Shown here: piece by piece, positions 1 to 11,290 of the stretch | How positions within the stretch are numbered: position 1 is the stretch's first letter | Layout: each line of letters begins with the position of its first letter | Source of the DNA: Eriocheir sinensis | Taxonomy: Eukaryota > Arthropoda > Malacostraca > Decapoda > Varunidae | Length of the DNA stretch: 64,000 nucleotides | Direction of reading: 5' to 3' | Assembly: GCF_024679095.1 (NCBI RefSeq) | Contig: NW_026111831.1 | Span: 2,060,286-2,124,285 of the forward strand | Notes under the pieces: generated by a model | What the model was told of the DNA's origin: nothing | Databases searched by the model: none | The model's input: the letters and a program-made list of their open reading frames with translations, nothing else | Made by a program: the position numbers and the translations under genes

Positions 1-564
1 GGGTGACGATACCACATCGTCACTGAGTTACCCTTACACTCGGTCTTATTTCGCGAAAAGTTTTGGTTCCCCGAAGACCAGTCGGGTATCACATGATAGC
101 TAGAGAGTTGGGCTAGCCTCTCCCAGGTTCTCATGATCCTATGGGATACGCCACATAGTGAAAACAAAGGAAAAGTTCAGGACAGCTTACCACCCTCTGC
201 CAAAAACAAAATGTTGCTTCCCATACGGTTGACGATACCGTATCGTCATTTTATAATTTTCAAACCGGTCTTATTTCTCGAAATATAATTGTTCCATGAT
301 GCACTGAGTGTAAAGTGTGGAACTACAAAACCGCGCTGAAACGGAGTGGCGGGCACAGCCGCATGAACTCGCTCTCGGCTGAGCGGGGGCTGGACAGGTG
401 GGGCGGGCTGCGGGTGAGATGAAGGGGTACACTTCTAAGCAACGGAAAGGGAATGACAACATTTTTATGGTTTTGGGATAGATTCGAGTGTTTTGAAAGA
501 AAAATTTTTTGCACATAGTGCGGTATGGGGTGTACTAGTTTTCGCCATAGCGGTACTCAGAGGG
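1..564. mobile_element. piggyBac-type MITE, right part (left end outside window)
   Basis: The sequence ends in CGGTACTCAGAGGG followed by TTAA (565-568). The complete copy at 34,707-35,326 starts with the inverted form after TTAA, so this is a TTAA-flanked, terminal-inverted-repeat element without a transposase frame. It carries internal near-palindromes of the form TGACGAT...ATCGTCA at 3-23 and 230-248. Short frames inside it look fortuitous. The window edge cuts the left end. Confidence 0.75.
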
Positions 565-568
565 TTAA

Positions 569-738
569 TCCTAGAATCTAGGGTCTGGGTTGATAGGTGG
601 TCTTCTGGACAGAATGTGGGTAGTTTTAAGGCACTCGGTGGTGGCTGAAAAGTCCCAGCTTGGTGGCACCGGTCGGGGATTGAACTCGCGTCCTCCAGAA
701 CGTGGGGCCTGCTATCCGCTCAGCCTCCGCCTTTCTAG
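569..738 (-). repeat. SINE-A, tRNA-derived head (interrupted)
   Basis: Read on the minus strand, this has a box A-like GGCTGAGCGG and a box B-like GAGTTCAATCCC spaced as in a tRNA, followed by a body ending at the piggyBac insertion. The uninterrupted copy at 46,328-46,643 shows head and body joined. The tRNA part resembles a Ser/Leu-type head but is not an intact tRNA gene. Confidence 0.65.
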
Positions 739-1127
739 TATTACGGTTATCGTCCATATGTACATGTCAACGTTTGGTTTTCATGTTTTTTAAGTTTTCT
801 AAAATACAGATAATGAAAATTTGAAATCATATATGTGTTTTATTTGAAATATCAATATAGTATTGTTTTCGCCTATCGGACTTATCACTAACTAGTATCG
901 GAAATGTGGATTTATATCAGGTATCGGTTATCGCCTATATTTGTGTCTCCAGTTAACGAATATCGGTTATCACTGATAAGGTTTTCTATTATCAGTTATC
1001 AGTTATCGGGAATCTGGATCTGGGTCTGTATTAATGATGCGCAGGGCACCCGTACAGGTGCATAACACGCACATTTGTTGGCTATTGGGGGGACGGGGGA
1101 GTCGAGGGGAGGGGTAATTGTGCAGAT
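739..1127. other. AT-rich spacer with TATCGG/TTATC motifs
   Basis: No gene is seen. Degenerate TATCGGTTATC-like words recur between about 880 and 1,010. The same spacer is found at 35,503-35,890 and 46,650-47,020, so it belongs to the duplicated module. It may be an eroded transposon end. Confidence 0.45.
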
Positions 1128-1704
1128 TCATATACTCAAGGGACGAAATACATGTCCCTTAACCATAATATGAAGGCGGAAAAACTTAAAAGTAAAGAAA
1201 AGTGGTAAAGGTAGGGAAAAGGCATATTATACATACGTGCGCTGTGTTGGTGTCGGCGGCGGCGGGGAGGTGAGTAGTGTTGCCAATGATCTGGTTAGGG
1301 ATGGTACGCTAGGTTAGCGTTAGTTATTAGCCCACGCATGTGAGACCAGGTCCACCACACGTGGTTATTTTTTTTTTAGAACACGCACCTTTACCGAAAG
1401 GGTTTTGTGAAGGTTTGAGCCGGGTATAGTATTAGGTAAAGGTGCGTGTTCTAAAAAAAAAAAAAATAACCTCGCGTGGTGGACCTGGTTTCACATGCGT
1501 GGGCTAATCGATAGCTAAACGTACCATCGCTAACCGGATCGTTGGCAACACTGCCACCGCTGCCGCATGTATAATATGCCTTTTCACTACCTTTACCACT
1601 TTTTCTTTACTTTTAAGTTTTTCAGCCTTCATATTATGGTTAAGGGACATGTATTTCGTCCCTTAAGTATAATATGGAGGCGTAATATCGTAGTTTGGAG
1701 GCGT
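1128..1704. mobile_element. Foldback element, copy 1
   Basis: Two long arms are reverse complements of each other. The left arm starts with AAGGGACGAAATACATGTCC near 1,136 and its inverse ends near 1,663. The arms are separated by a short centre around 1,405-1,440. No coding capacity is visible. The outer ~40 bp of the left arm present in the copy at 35,894-36,512 are missing here. Other copies are at 47,026-47,628 and 58,088-58,645. Confidence 0.75.
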
Positions 1705-1741
1705 GAAGTGAATCTCCACTATTACCAGGGAGGGAAGTGAA

Positions 1742-2283
1742 TCAAGTGTAATTGTTAGTGTTGGTGTGTTGTGGTGACAAGTGAGTGTGTATTTGTTTTT
1801 TGAATGAGTCTATTGTACCGCAGTCTAAAATCTGTTGAGGGAGGCTGTTCCAGTCACGTATGGTGCGTGGAAAGTATGAGTGCTTGTATGCGTCAGTGTT
1901 AGTGTGATATGTTTGGTATTTATGGATGTGTGTGTTTCGAGTACGTCGACTGTTTGTGTTGCGTAAGTATGTATGTGGATCAATGCCAATGTGAGTGTTT
2001 GTGATCTTGTACATAAGTGTAAGTCTGTGTGCTTGTCTGCGTATGTGAAGAGGGTCCATGTTTACCTGTTGTTTGATCCGTGTTGTGATTCCAGGCGTTG
2101 GAGTGTAACTGTTTGTAATGAACCTTGCCGCCTTGGTGTTGATTTGTTCTAACCTGTCAATGTTTCTGTGTGTGTAAGGATCCCACACCGGGGAGCAGTA
2201 TTCCAGTGTTGGTCTCACAAGTGTGTCATAAGCGATGTGTTTAATGTCAGGAATAAGGTTTTCTGTTATCGTGTCCAGGTATG

Positions 2284-2284
<1 letters not shown>
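1742..2284 (-). pseudogene. RT-A: C-terminal tail of a Jockey/CR1-like LINE, copy 1
   Basis: The minus-strand frame of about 180 codons reads LVRPTLEYCSPVWDPY, then a KAARFITNSY motif, and near the end YFPRTIRDWNSLP. This order is typical of the region downstream of the RT catalytic core in Jockey/CR1-like non-LTR retrotransposons. The fragment is 5'-truncated exactly where a CA repeat begins, so it lacks endonuclease and RT catalytic motifs and cannot be functional. It lies between the foldback element and the CA/CAG block, as in the copies at 36,550, 47,667 and 58,683. The frame continues into the TG strand of the microsatellite, which is not real coding sequence. Confidence 0.75.

Positions 2285-2285
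<1 letters not shown>

Positions 2286-2365
<80 letters not shown>
2286..2365. repeat. (CA)40 microsatellite
   Basis: An uninterrupted CA tract. The same position in other modules has lengths of about 74, 48 and 51 bp. Confidence 0.95.
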
Positions 2366-2369
<4 letters not shown>

Positions 2370-2600
2370 CTCGCCCCGAGCACGGAGTCTTGGGGTCACC
2401 ACTGGACGGAGGCTGCTGTGTGGAGTGCTGACTGTGACGGCGGCACCAGCACCAGCACCAGCAGGGGTCACCAGCAGCAGCAGCAGGAGTCAGCAGGGGC
2501 AGCAGCAGAAACAGGAGTCAGCAGCAGCTAGTTTGCTCTTGCTCTTGCTGTACAGTGACCCGTTGGAGAGTCAGCCTTCATATCGCCACAACCTGGAAAA
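2366..2600. repeat. CAG/GCAGCA-rich module segment, copy 1
   Basis: This segment starts with TCACCTCGCCCCGAGCACGG and continues into imperfect CAGCAGCAG / GTCAGCAGGGGCAG triplets (2,445-2,530). It is shared with 14,430, 37,158, 48,850 and 59,280. Ser/Gln/Ala-rich translations result in all plus frames, so a protein is not inferred. The final part (2,575-2,600) is the 3' flank of the minus-strand RT-B tail. Confidence 0.6.
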
Positions 2601-2715
2601 ACAAAACAAAACAAGCAGTATCCATTATTAATCATCCTATTCCCTATTTCTTACACACCACAGAAAACTCTTCATGATTTCTATAATTCTCTCATTTGCT
2701 TCAGCACTGTCCCAG

Positions 2716-2960
2716 TGTAATGCCCCGACGAGCTTTCTTTTCCATCCTTCCTATTTCTCAACACGTCCTCTGCGTGTATCGAAATAACACGAGAAATTAA
2801 TCAAGAGTGAGGGTATTCCCCGGCTGCCTGGGATTGAACCCGCGACCAGCGTGACGGGAGAGCCACTCCTTACCGAGTCGGCCAAAGACTAAATAGTACC
2901 CCACTGGCTAAGTGGGTTAATTATGGGAGGCTCGTTCATCAGGCCGTCGCCGCACTACAC
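2716..2960 (-). repeat. SINE-B, tRNA-derived, first of a tandem pair
   Basis: On the minus strand there is a box A-like TGGCCGACTCGG and a box B GGGTTCAATCCC in tRNA spacing. The segment from TGTAATGCCCCGACGAGC to the CGCCGCACTACAC end recurs at 3,162-3,389, so the SINE lies in a ~445-bp tandem duplication. It interrupts the RT-B tail, which in the module at 37 kb is uninterrupted here. Confidence 0.6.
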
Positions 2961-3161
2961 GGCTTTCCCCCCTATGTAGATTAATTTCTGTGTGTTGACA
3001 ATGTCCCTTTGAGACATAACTCCACAATGTCCTTTTTAGACATCCCTCCAACATTCCCATTTTCTATCAACCTCGGAGCATGGGCCATCCTACCTGTTAC
3101 CCCTTCGGGGAAACTCAACAACAGAGCTGCAGGAGAGGATGCCCACCGCTATGCCACCACT

Positions 3162-3389
3162 GTAATGCCCCGACGAGCTTACTTTCCATCCTTCCTATTT
3201 CTCAACACGTCCTCTGCGTGTATCGAAATAACACGAGAAATTAATCAAGAGTGAGGGTATTCCCCGGCTGCCTGGGATTGAACCATGACCAGCGTGACGG
3301 AGAGCCACCTTACTGAGTCGGCCAAAGAGGTACCCCACTGGCTAAGTGGTTATGGGAGGCTCGTTCATCAGGCCGTCGCCGCACTACAC
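3162..3389 (-). repeat. SINE-B, second copy
   Basis: A slightly deleted version of 2,716-2,960. Box B is reduced to GGTTCAATCCC and several bases are missing around box A. The intervening 2,961-3,161 has no recognisable feature. Confidence 0.55.
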
Positions 3390-4033
3390 CAGCAGCAGCA
3401 GCATCCATTCCCTCTGTTCCTGCAATCCTCCCATTCACCTCCCAGCCCATCAGTGCCACCCTCATCATCTCCGTCCTTTCTCTCTCCAGTACCTCCCACA
3501 CACCAGCATCCATTCCTCCCTGTTCCTGCAATCCTTCCATTCACCTCCCAGCCCATCAGTGCCACCTCATCATCTCCGTCCTTTCTCTCCGGTACCTCCC
3601 ACACCAGCATCACATGCGCCACAGTTTCATCCACACCCCTGTCAGTCACACATCTGACACACTTTGCTGCGGGACTCAGACCACCTGTAGTTTCTTGCAT
3701 TCACATTCATACACTGCGCTCGAGCTTGGCAGAGAAGATCACCACCCAGGCTTCCATCATGCAGCTGACACACTGCGGGGCTTCCTTTTCCCTGTACCAC
3801 TCCAAAGTACTCTTTCGCTCCATCGCATGCTTCCACCTCCTCAGACCGTCACCTTTCACTGCATCTCTATCTCTCTCTTCCACTTTCTCACATCCCATTC
3901 TAGACCCTCACTGTTCCTGTCAGTCACCTTCCATTCAAAGAAACGCCTCCCTTCCTCTCTGCTCACCCACCTGACTCGCATACCACTGTCACCAACCATT
4001 CGCATGCAGTTCTTAATCCATTTGCTCTCATGC
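3390..4033 (-). pseudogene. RT-B: LINE C-terminal tail with internal VNTR, copy 1
   Basis: Minus-strand frames contain FEWKVTDRNSEGLEWDVRKW, EKEAPQC, NARNYRWSESRSKVCQMCD and then GVDETVAHVM. This is a Zn-knuckle-like CxxC...H arrangement at the C-terminus of a non-LTR retrotransposon. The more complete relative at 59,505-60,251 shows the undamaged order. Beyond the knuckle the frame falls into two degenerate copies of a 105-bp repeat (about 3,400-3,610). The fragment is cut at 4,033, where the copy at 61-62 kb continues into RT. Frameshifts between segments show it is dead. Confidence 0.65.
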
Positions 4034-4384
4034 ACACGAGCTCATGTCTTCACACTTCATGTCTTGGTCTCGGTCATGGCCTTGTCCTGGTGACCTCAGG
4101 CGCCCCATCGCGGGTCCTCCTCCTCATATTCTCATCAGCTGTCATCACACACACTGCTCGGCAATGGCGTTATACCATTCATATCCTTCCTCACTGTCAT
4201 ACACCATCGCTCTATACTTTCCAGCTTGAATCACTTGTTTTCAAGCCTTTTCCCTGGACTTATTCATGCAAGCATTTGTGCCTTTTTTTCCGGCACCGCG
4301 TGAGGAACACTTGGGCTGTCCTGGCAAGGCTTTCTGCTTCCTTTTTGTCTCCCCAACACTGTTGTCCTCCTCTGGCCTCCTGTC
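4034..4384. other. Unassigned spacer, possible minus-strand LINE tail
   Basis: No gene is supported. The same sequence lies at 38,776-39,125. Minus-strand peptides with many Lys and Arg precede the 100-bp VNTR and could be the distal end of a LINE ORF, but no motif decides this. Confidence 0.3.
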
Positions 4385-5990
4385 CCTGCCTGTTACTGTC
4401 ACACTGAGGCTGTTACTCCTCCCTGCCTCCACACAGCCCCAACACTGTGCACACTGCCCTGTTGTCCTCCTGTCCCACTCCGCCCCCCCTGCCTCCACAC
4501 TGCCCCGTTGTCCTCCTGCCCCACTCCTCCCTGCCTGTTACTGTCACACAGGGGCTGCATTTACTCCCTGCCTCCACACAGCCTCAACACTGTGCACACT
4601 TCCCCGTTGTCCTCCTGTCCCACTCCTCCCTGCCTGTTACTGTCACACTGAGGCTGTTACGCCCTCCCTGCCTCCACACAGCCCCAACACTGTGCACACT
4701 TCCCCGTTGTCCTCCTGCCCTACTCCTCCCTGCCTGTTACTGTCACACTGAGGCTGTTACTCCCTCCCTGCCTCCACACAGCCCCAACACTGTGCACACT
4801 GCCCCGTTGTCCTCCTGCCCCACTCCTCCCTGCCTGTTACTGTCACACCGAGGCTGTTACTCCCTCCCTGCCTCCACACAGCCTCAACACTGTGCACACT
4901 TCCCCGTTGTCCTCCTGTCCCACTCCTCCCTGCCTGTTACTGTCACACTGAGGCTGTTACTCCCTCCCTGCCTCCACACAGCCCCAACACTGTGCACACT
5001 GCCCCGTTGTCCTCCTGCCCCACTCCTCCCTGCCTGTTACTGTCACACTGAGGCTGTTACTCCCTCCCTGCCTCCACACAGCCTCAACACTGTGCACACT
5101 TCCCCGTTGTCCTCCTGTCCAACTCCTCCCTGCCTGTTACTGTCACACTGAGGCTGTTACTCCCTCCCTGCCTCCACACCGCCCCAACCCTGTGCACACG
5201 TCCGCGTTGTCCTCCTGCCCCACTCCTCCCTGCCTGTTACTGTCACACTGAGGCTGTTACTCCCTCCCTGCCTCCACACAGCCCCAACACTGTGCACACT
5301 TCCCCGTTGTCCTCCTGTCCCACTCCTCCCTGCCTGTTACTGTCACACTGAGGCTGTTACTCCCTCCCTGCCTCCACACAGCCCCAACACTGTGCACACT
5401 TCCCCGTTGTCCTCCTGCCTGTTACTGTCACACTGAGGCTGTTACTCCCTGCCTCCACACAGCCCCAACACTGTGCACACTGCCCCGTTGTCCTCCCGAC
5501 CCACTCCTCCCTGCCTGTTACTGTCACACTGAGGCTGTTACTCCCTCCCTGCCTCCACACAGCCCCAACACTGTGCACACTGCCCCGTTGTCCTACTGTC
5601 CCACTCCTCCCTGCCTGTTACTCCCTCCCTGCCTCCACACTGCCCCGTTGTCCTCCTGTCCCACTCCTCCCTGCCTGTTACTGTCACACTGAGGCTGTTA
5701 CTCCCTCCCTGCCTCCACACAGCCCCAACACTGTACACACTGCCCCGTTGTCCTCCTGCCCCACTCCTCCCTGCCTGTTACTGTCACACTGGGGCTGTTA
5801 CTCCCTCCCTGCCTCCACACTGCCCCGTTGTCCTCCTGTCCCACTCCTCCCTGCCTGTTACTGTCACACTGAGGCTGTTACTCCCTCCCTGCCTCCACAC
5901 AGCCCCAACACTGTGCACACTGCCCCGTTGTCCTCCTGCCCCACTCCTCCCTGCCTGTTACTGTCACACTGGGGCTGTTACTCCCTCTCT
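4385..5990. repeat. 100-bp minisatellite (about 16 copies)
   Basis: The repeat unit is exactly 100 bp in the well-kept part; for example TGTCACACTG recurs at 4,641, 4,741 and 4,841. Some units carry internal deletions of 20-60 bp. The module at 39,125-39,690 has only about six units, so the array length is variable. On the minus strand it directly follows a LINE-like C-terminal motif (5,995-6,190). Confidence 0.9.
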
Positions 5991-6235
5991 GCCTCTCACA
6001 GCTGCTGCATTCTACAGTTAGATGTTCCACCGTTTCTCTCTCTCGTGTCCTGCAGCCACAGCTCTGTTTCCCGCGTCCCTGTTCCTGCCATTCGCCTCCA
6101 GGGTTCCCGTTCTTGCTTTAAACAACAGCTTGGTGCTCCCCCAGTCTCCTACATGCCAGTCCACACGTTGTTGTGAAGGACATCTTATTTTCTTGTCTCC
6201 ACGCAGAGGATAAAGTAAAGATAAAGTTTGGGGCA
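5991..6235 (-). pseudogene. LINE C-terminal knuckle fragment
   Basis: A minus-strand peptide contains RETVEHLTVECSSCERQR, which fits the E-T-x2-H-x4-C pattern found at the C-terminus of several LINE families. No RT core is present. The same segment occurs at 39,692-39,945 and 62,516-62,735. The family is not identified. Confidence 0.45.
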
Positions 6236-7030
6236 CACTCTATAGCTGCGCGTGGCCCCGGTGCTCATATGCGTCTCCTTGCCCCTTGAGCCTGGGGGAG
6301 GAGCCAGCACCCCGGGGCACAGCCCGGGTTGCCACCTCGGAGGAATTATATACATGGAGTGGCCCTCAGCGGGTTGCTCTTCACTGTGAGGTGAAGCAAG
6401 GGGAAAAGGGGGCGGAGCTTAGCTGGTGGGCGGAACCAGCAATTCCACCCAAAACACTGGATGCCATATTTCTTCCACATATCATATGTTTTTTAGTTAT
6501 TCAGCTGCTGCAGTATATACACAAAGGATATATGTACAGGTTTTAATACAAAAACACTAGAATTTCCTTGTCTTTATTCCATAGAAGAAATGTTCCACAC
6601 TCACCTTATTTGATCCCTCACACTTAAACTGTATAAAGTTCATTATATAATGACCATGGCCTTATTTATCAAAGGCATGTACAGCCTTCTATGTAGAGCG
6701 TCGCAGATTTGATCAAAACTCACTACGAGTAAATAGAAGGAAGTATTGGGGCAGGAAAGAGAAAAACTTACCCATACGCAAATAACATGTATTTTTGACT
6801 CGATCGACGTCAACTAACCGTGTTACACAATCATGCAAGTCATTGTTAGATTTATATTATCCAGTAAATGGAGACAATACAACATACAGGTCAGGCACCA
6901 GATACTGAGATGGGTTGGTTACATGTTTTTAGGGAGAGAAATGGTTGTGGAATGGTGGATATGTCTTGATCACCAGAGATGAAAAAAAAGACTTACAAGA
7001 GTGGAATAAGTAACAAAAGATAACTCCTGT
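6236..7030. other. Duplicated non-coding spacer
   Basis: No gene is seen in this stretch, which is nearly identical to 39,946-40,745. A GC-rich start (GGAGGAGCCAGCACCCCGGG) is followed by AT-rich DNA. Confidence 0.5.
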
Positions 7031-7072
7031 AAGAGAGAGAGAGAGAGGATGTGATAGAATGAGAGAATAAGA

Positions 7073-7588
<516 letters not shown>

Positions 7589-7821
7589 TCAAATGAAAGA
7601 AAGAATGAGATGGCAAGCTTCAAAGAGAAAGTAAAGAGATGAAGATGGAGAGATTAATAAACAAATTAGAGAAATAACACATGAAACAAAACAGTGTGAG
7701 ATAAAGATAGGAAAAGAGTAACTGAAGAAAAGAAGGGAACCATGAAAAAAATGAAAGAAACACAGACAAATATACTCTCTCTCTCTCTTCGGTATATTAT
7801 AAGCAATGAGTTCCATCATTA

Positions 7822-8100
7822 CGTGTCCGTGGTGCAGTGGTTAGCGTGGTCTGGGTTTGAACCCCGGCCCAGGCAGTCGGCGTGCAGTCCACCCAGCTGT
7901 TCATCCTTCCTTTCGGGCTGGTTGATAAATGGGTACCTGGGGACACCTGGGAAAGGCACGCTGGGGTAACCCTGGTGACACACTGGCCCTGCGTCCCGGG
8001 GTGATGGGGACGGCTGAGTGTTGTCGAAGAACAGGGGAAAGATGTCTGGAGAAATTGAGTTTTTGAGGCACTGAAGGTCACCAAGTTCCCCGTGCCCCAT
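7822..8100 (+). repeat. SINE-C, tRNA-derived, copy 1
   Basis: Box A TGGTGCAGTGG (7,830-7,840) and box B GGTTTGAACCCC (7,854-7,865) are only 14 bp apart, so the tRNA-like head is shortened. A body containing GGGTACCTGGGGACACCTGG follows. Copies lie at 22,944, 41,470 and 53,817, each on the stop-codon side of a ZNF gene. The adjoining 8,101-8,560 is shared by the same modules and has no identified feature. Confidence 0.75.
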
Positions 8101-8560
8101 TAAGAAGTGACGGCAAGGCCAGAGGCTAGGTGTTCCGCAGCGTCCAGCCCTGAGCCGTGTAATTCCCCCCTATGCGTCTGCACAAGGCAAACCTGCCATG
8201 GGCGGCAGGCTTACCTTATGCAGATGCATCGAGGAAAACAGCTGTTTGGTCAGGCCTGTCGTCAGAACCAGGATGGGCTACCAAACGCTGCCCCCCACCA
8301 CATACATTACTTTGGTTGAGTTTATGAAAAGGTCCATGTTTTTAGTCCACAATATATTTATCTGTGAAGCACAACAAGAACGGTGTATACAAGCCGCGGA
8401 CGAGACGAGTGACAAACGTGTGGATCTCGCGGCTGCCAGCCTGTAACTGAACACTGATGGCAGAGAGAAGTGCAAGCTATACAGAATTGTACTGTCACGT
8501 GATTCTTGAGTCATATGGAAAGTTCCGTGCATAACACTTACAGCAGCACAACACAACACC

Positions 8561-9645
8561 TCAGGGGAAGTGGATCTTCATGTGCCGAGCAATATCCTGC
8601 TTGGTCTTGAAATGTTTCTTACAAACATCACACTTGAACTCTCTCAGGCCAGAGTGTCTGAAGATGTGCATGTTCAACACAGACATAGAAATGAACCTCC
8701 TGCCACACTCTAGGCATTCATGAGGTCTTTCACCAGTGTGTCTAAGGGTGTGTGTGTTGAGGTTACTCTTAACTCTGAACTTTTTGCCACACTCACGGCA
8801 TTCATGAGGTCTTTCACCAGTGTGTGTAAGGGTGTGTTTCTTGAGGTCACTCTTCCTGCTGAACTTTTTGCCACACTCACGGCATTCATGAGGTCTTTCA
8901 CCAGTGTGTATAAGGGTATGTGCGTTGAGGTGACTCTTATCACTGAACTTTTTGCCACACTCACGGCATTCATGAGGTCTTTCACCAGTGTGTATAAGGG
9001 TGTGTGTGTTGAGGTTACGCTTACAAGTGAACTTTTTGCCACACTCACGGCATTCATGAGGTATTTCACCAGTGTGTGTAAGGGTGTGTTTCTTGAGGTC
9101 ACTGCAGAACATTTTGCCACACTCACGGCATTCATGAGGTCTTTCACCGTGTGTGTAGGCTGTGTGTTGAGGTTACCCTTCTGATTGAACGTTTTGCCAC
9201 ACTCACGGCATTCATGAGGTCTTTCACCAGTGTGTGTAAGTGTGTGTGTCTTGAGGTCACTCTTACTGCAGAACATTTTGCCACACTCACGGCATTCATG
9301 AGGTCTTTCACCAGTGTGTGTAAGGCTGTGTGTGTTGAGGTTACCCTTCTGATTGAACGTTTTGCCACACTCACGGCATTCATGAGGTCTTTCACCAGTG
9401 TGTGTAAGAGTGTGTTTCTTGAGGTCACACTTCCTACTGAACATTTTACCACACTCATGGCATTCATGAGGTCTTTCACCAGTGTGTGTAAGGGTGTGTG
9501 TGTTGAAGTCCCTCTTCCGACTGAACTTTTTGCCACACTCACGGCATTCATGAGGTCTTCCTCTAGAGTGTGTGGGTGTACTTGGTGAGGTCACCCTTCC
9601 CAGGGAGTCTTTTCCCACACTCTTGGCAGTCATGGTTTTCTTCAT
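8561..9645 (-). pseudogene. ZNF1: tandem C2H2 zinc-finger gene, 12 fingers, frameshifted
   Basis: C2H2 fingers of the C-x2-C-x12-H-x3-H type joined by TGERPHE linkers make up nearly the whole frame, which suggests a nuclear sequence-specific DNA-binding protein. The likely start is ATG at 9,645 (or 9,633). Helix strings include SRKRDFNTH, SRKCDLKKH, NQKGNLNTH, TCKRNLNTH and SDKSHLNAH. The last two fingers (ISMSVLNMH, then FKCDVCKKHFKTK) match those of the other copies and end in KIHFP. A net 4-bp loss at about 9,148-9,168, within finger 5, breaks the frame and removes its first zinc-binding His. A 6-bp in-frame loss near 9,101 shortens finger 6. No KRAB, ZAD or BTB domain is visible. It is a pseudogene unless the assembly is wrong. 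Confidence 0.8.
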
Positions 9646-9958
9646 GGGTGTGTACAAGGCTGTGTCTAGTGGACCTGCTGTCTCAAGTCTTCCTACACTC
9701 AAACTTTCCCTTTCCTTTATGGCTGGAGATGCCAGCAGCAAGGTGGTGGTGGTGGTGGTCGTGGTGGCTCTCCTGATCACCCCTGATCCTTACACCACGG
9801 ACAGTCTGCTCCTGCTGGTCCCGGGCACTCAGGCTGGTGCCCTGCCTTGCAGCCTCCACTGCAACAGAGATCAGCGGCAGCAAAGATGCAGGGAGCGCTG
9901 AGCACAGCACCGCCTCAGACCCTCACTTCTGCACAGCACCGGCGGGGCTGTGGGGACA
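9646..9958 (-). other. ZNF1 upstream region with finger-like relic and acceptor-like sites
   Basis: Upstream of the ATG the minus strand has a GGT/ACC triplet tract (about 9,741-9,765). It also has two 3' splice-site-like stretches, CTGATCTCTGTTGCAG (intron end near 9,859) and ATCTTTGTCCCCACAG (near 9,949). In the other modules this region encodes, in a different frame, a relic finger of the form HECQECGKRL. A coding exon farther upstream is possible but not identified. Confidence 0.4.
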
Positions 9959-10458
9959 AAGATCACATCCTCATACAAACATGATTCAAATAAAAAAGCA
10001 GCTGCAAATTACTAAAATGCATAACAAAGAATATCAGTTACTAGCTGTCAACCACAATATTGTGAAAACTACACCAAATAAACTGGGTCAAAATAGACCC
10101 AGAGTAATGAATTAACTGCCTTCAACATTTTGGAGGCACCGTGTAGCAGGCAGCTGAAAAGCACCTTGTAAAGACCTTCAGGAAAAGGGAAACTGAAAAC
10201 CAAGAAGGGGCAGAACCACACCAGAGAACAGATACCATAAAAAGGACATCAGGGAGAGAATACAACTGAAAAGTGCACAGAGCAGTGCTCTTCAAACTGG
10301 GCGTGCCGGCCACCCTCAGGTGGGCGAGATTAACCAAGGGATGAACGGCTGTTTTGGCGGGACAAGTGGGTGGACGAGACCATGCCAGCGTGTCGGGATA
10401 CATGGATACATGAAATGAACATGAGCCAAACACTTCATACTGACCCCCTGAACACGTC
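9959..10458. other. Spacer between ZNF1 and 44-bp array
   Basis: No gene is seen. CAGTGCTCTTCAAACTGGGC near 10,282-10,301 resembles a hAT-superfamily terminal repeat, but no matching right end was identified. The spacer is shared by all five ZNF modules. Confidence 0.4.
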
Positions 10459-10608
10459 CAGTTAATGTTCCTTTACTTCGCAGCAGTGGTTGCCAACACA
10501 CCCAGTTACTGTTCCTTTCCTTCACAGCAGTGGTTGCCAACACACCCAGTTAATGTTCCTTTCCTTCACAGCAGTGGTTGCCAACACACCCAGTTACTGT
10601 TCCTTTCC
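10459..10608. repeat. 44-bp minisatellite, about 3.4 copies
   Basis: The unit is 44 bp and contains TTCCTTTCCTTCACAG followed by CAGTGGTTGCCAACACACC. Arrays of the same unit follow every ZNF module and one larger array is at 12,590-13,222. Confidence 0.9.
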
Positions 10609-10656
10609 GGTAAATCTTAAGAATCACACACCCTCCACCATTTCAGTTCCCCAGTC

Positions 10657-10793
10657 CCCCAAGACAAGCCTGGGGAACTGTGGGGAACCGGGGTATTGGG
10701 GGGGGGGGGAGCCCATATCACTGAAAAATGGCCTTCCAAAATTTCCCTAGAAAAATCCCTAAATCAGGAAAAATTCCCTAGTCTCCAAAGTAG
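10657..10793 (+). repeat. Inverted-repeat arm, left
   Basis: About 135 bp (CAAGCCTGGGGAACTGTGGG through TTTCCCTAGAAAAATCCC) recur inverted at 13,722-13,856. A shorter, same-orientation piece is at 11,449-11,527. Confidence 0.6.
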
Positions 10794-10829
10794 GGAAAAT
10801 CCCTACCTTATACTCACATGCATGGGCTA

Positions 10830-11290
10830 ATCACTGACCAAGCATACCATCGCTAACCACCCCAAAACAGCCCTGAGCCGGTGACAAGGTCATCCGGGAC
10901 TCGGGCTGAACAGGCCCGGGCTATACCCGGCCCTCAGCATGACAGCCGTTGGGCTGCGTGTTCTAAAAAAATAACCACGCTGCAGTGGACCTGGTCTCAT
11001 GCGGCTAGTCGCTAACCAAGCATACCACCGCTAACCAAGCGCACCATCGTTAACTGCCGCATTATCGCTAACCAAGCGTTCCATCGCTAACCAAGCATAC
11101 CAGCGCTTTCCAAGCGTTCCATCGCTAACCAAGCATACCAGCCAACCAAGCGCACCATCGCTAACCAAGCATACCATCGCTAATCAAGCGCATTCATCGC
11201 TAACCAAGCTGCACTATCGCTAACCAAGCATACCAGCGCTAACCAAGCTGCATTCATCGCTAACCAAGCGCATCGCTAACCAAACGTTTG
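10830..11290. repeat. Degenerate GCTAACCAAGC minisatellite
   Basis: Irregular 16-20-bp units such as CGCTAACCAAGCATACCAT recur about 15 times. The first units are preceded by TGTTCTAAAAAAATAACCACGC (10,960-10,981), which matches the arm of the foldback element, so the array appears to have grown out of a decayed foldback copy. Confidence 0.65.

Noticed and set aside
3285..4093. Plus-strand Pro/Ser/His-rich frames over the RT-B VNTR
   Set aside because: They are the complementary strand of the LINE tail, whose minus-strand motifs are recognisable.
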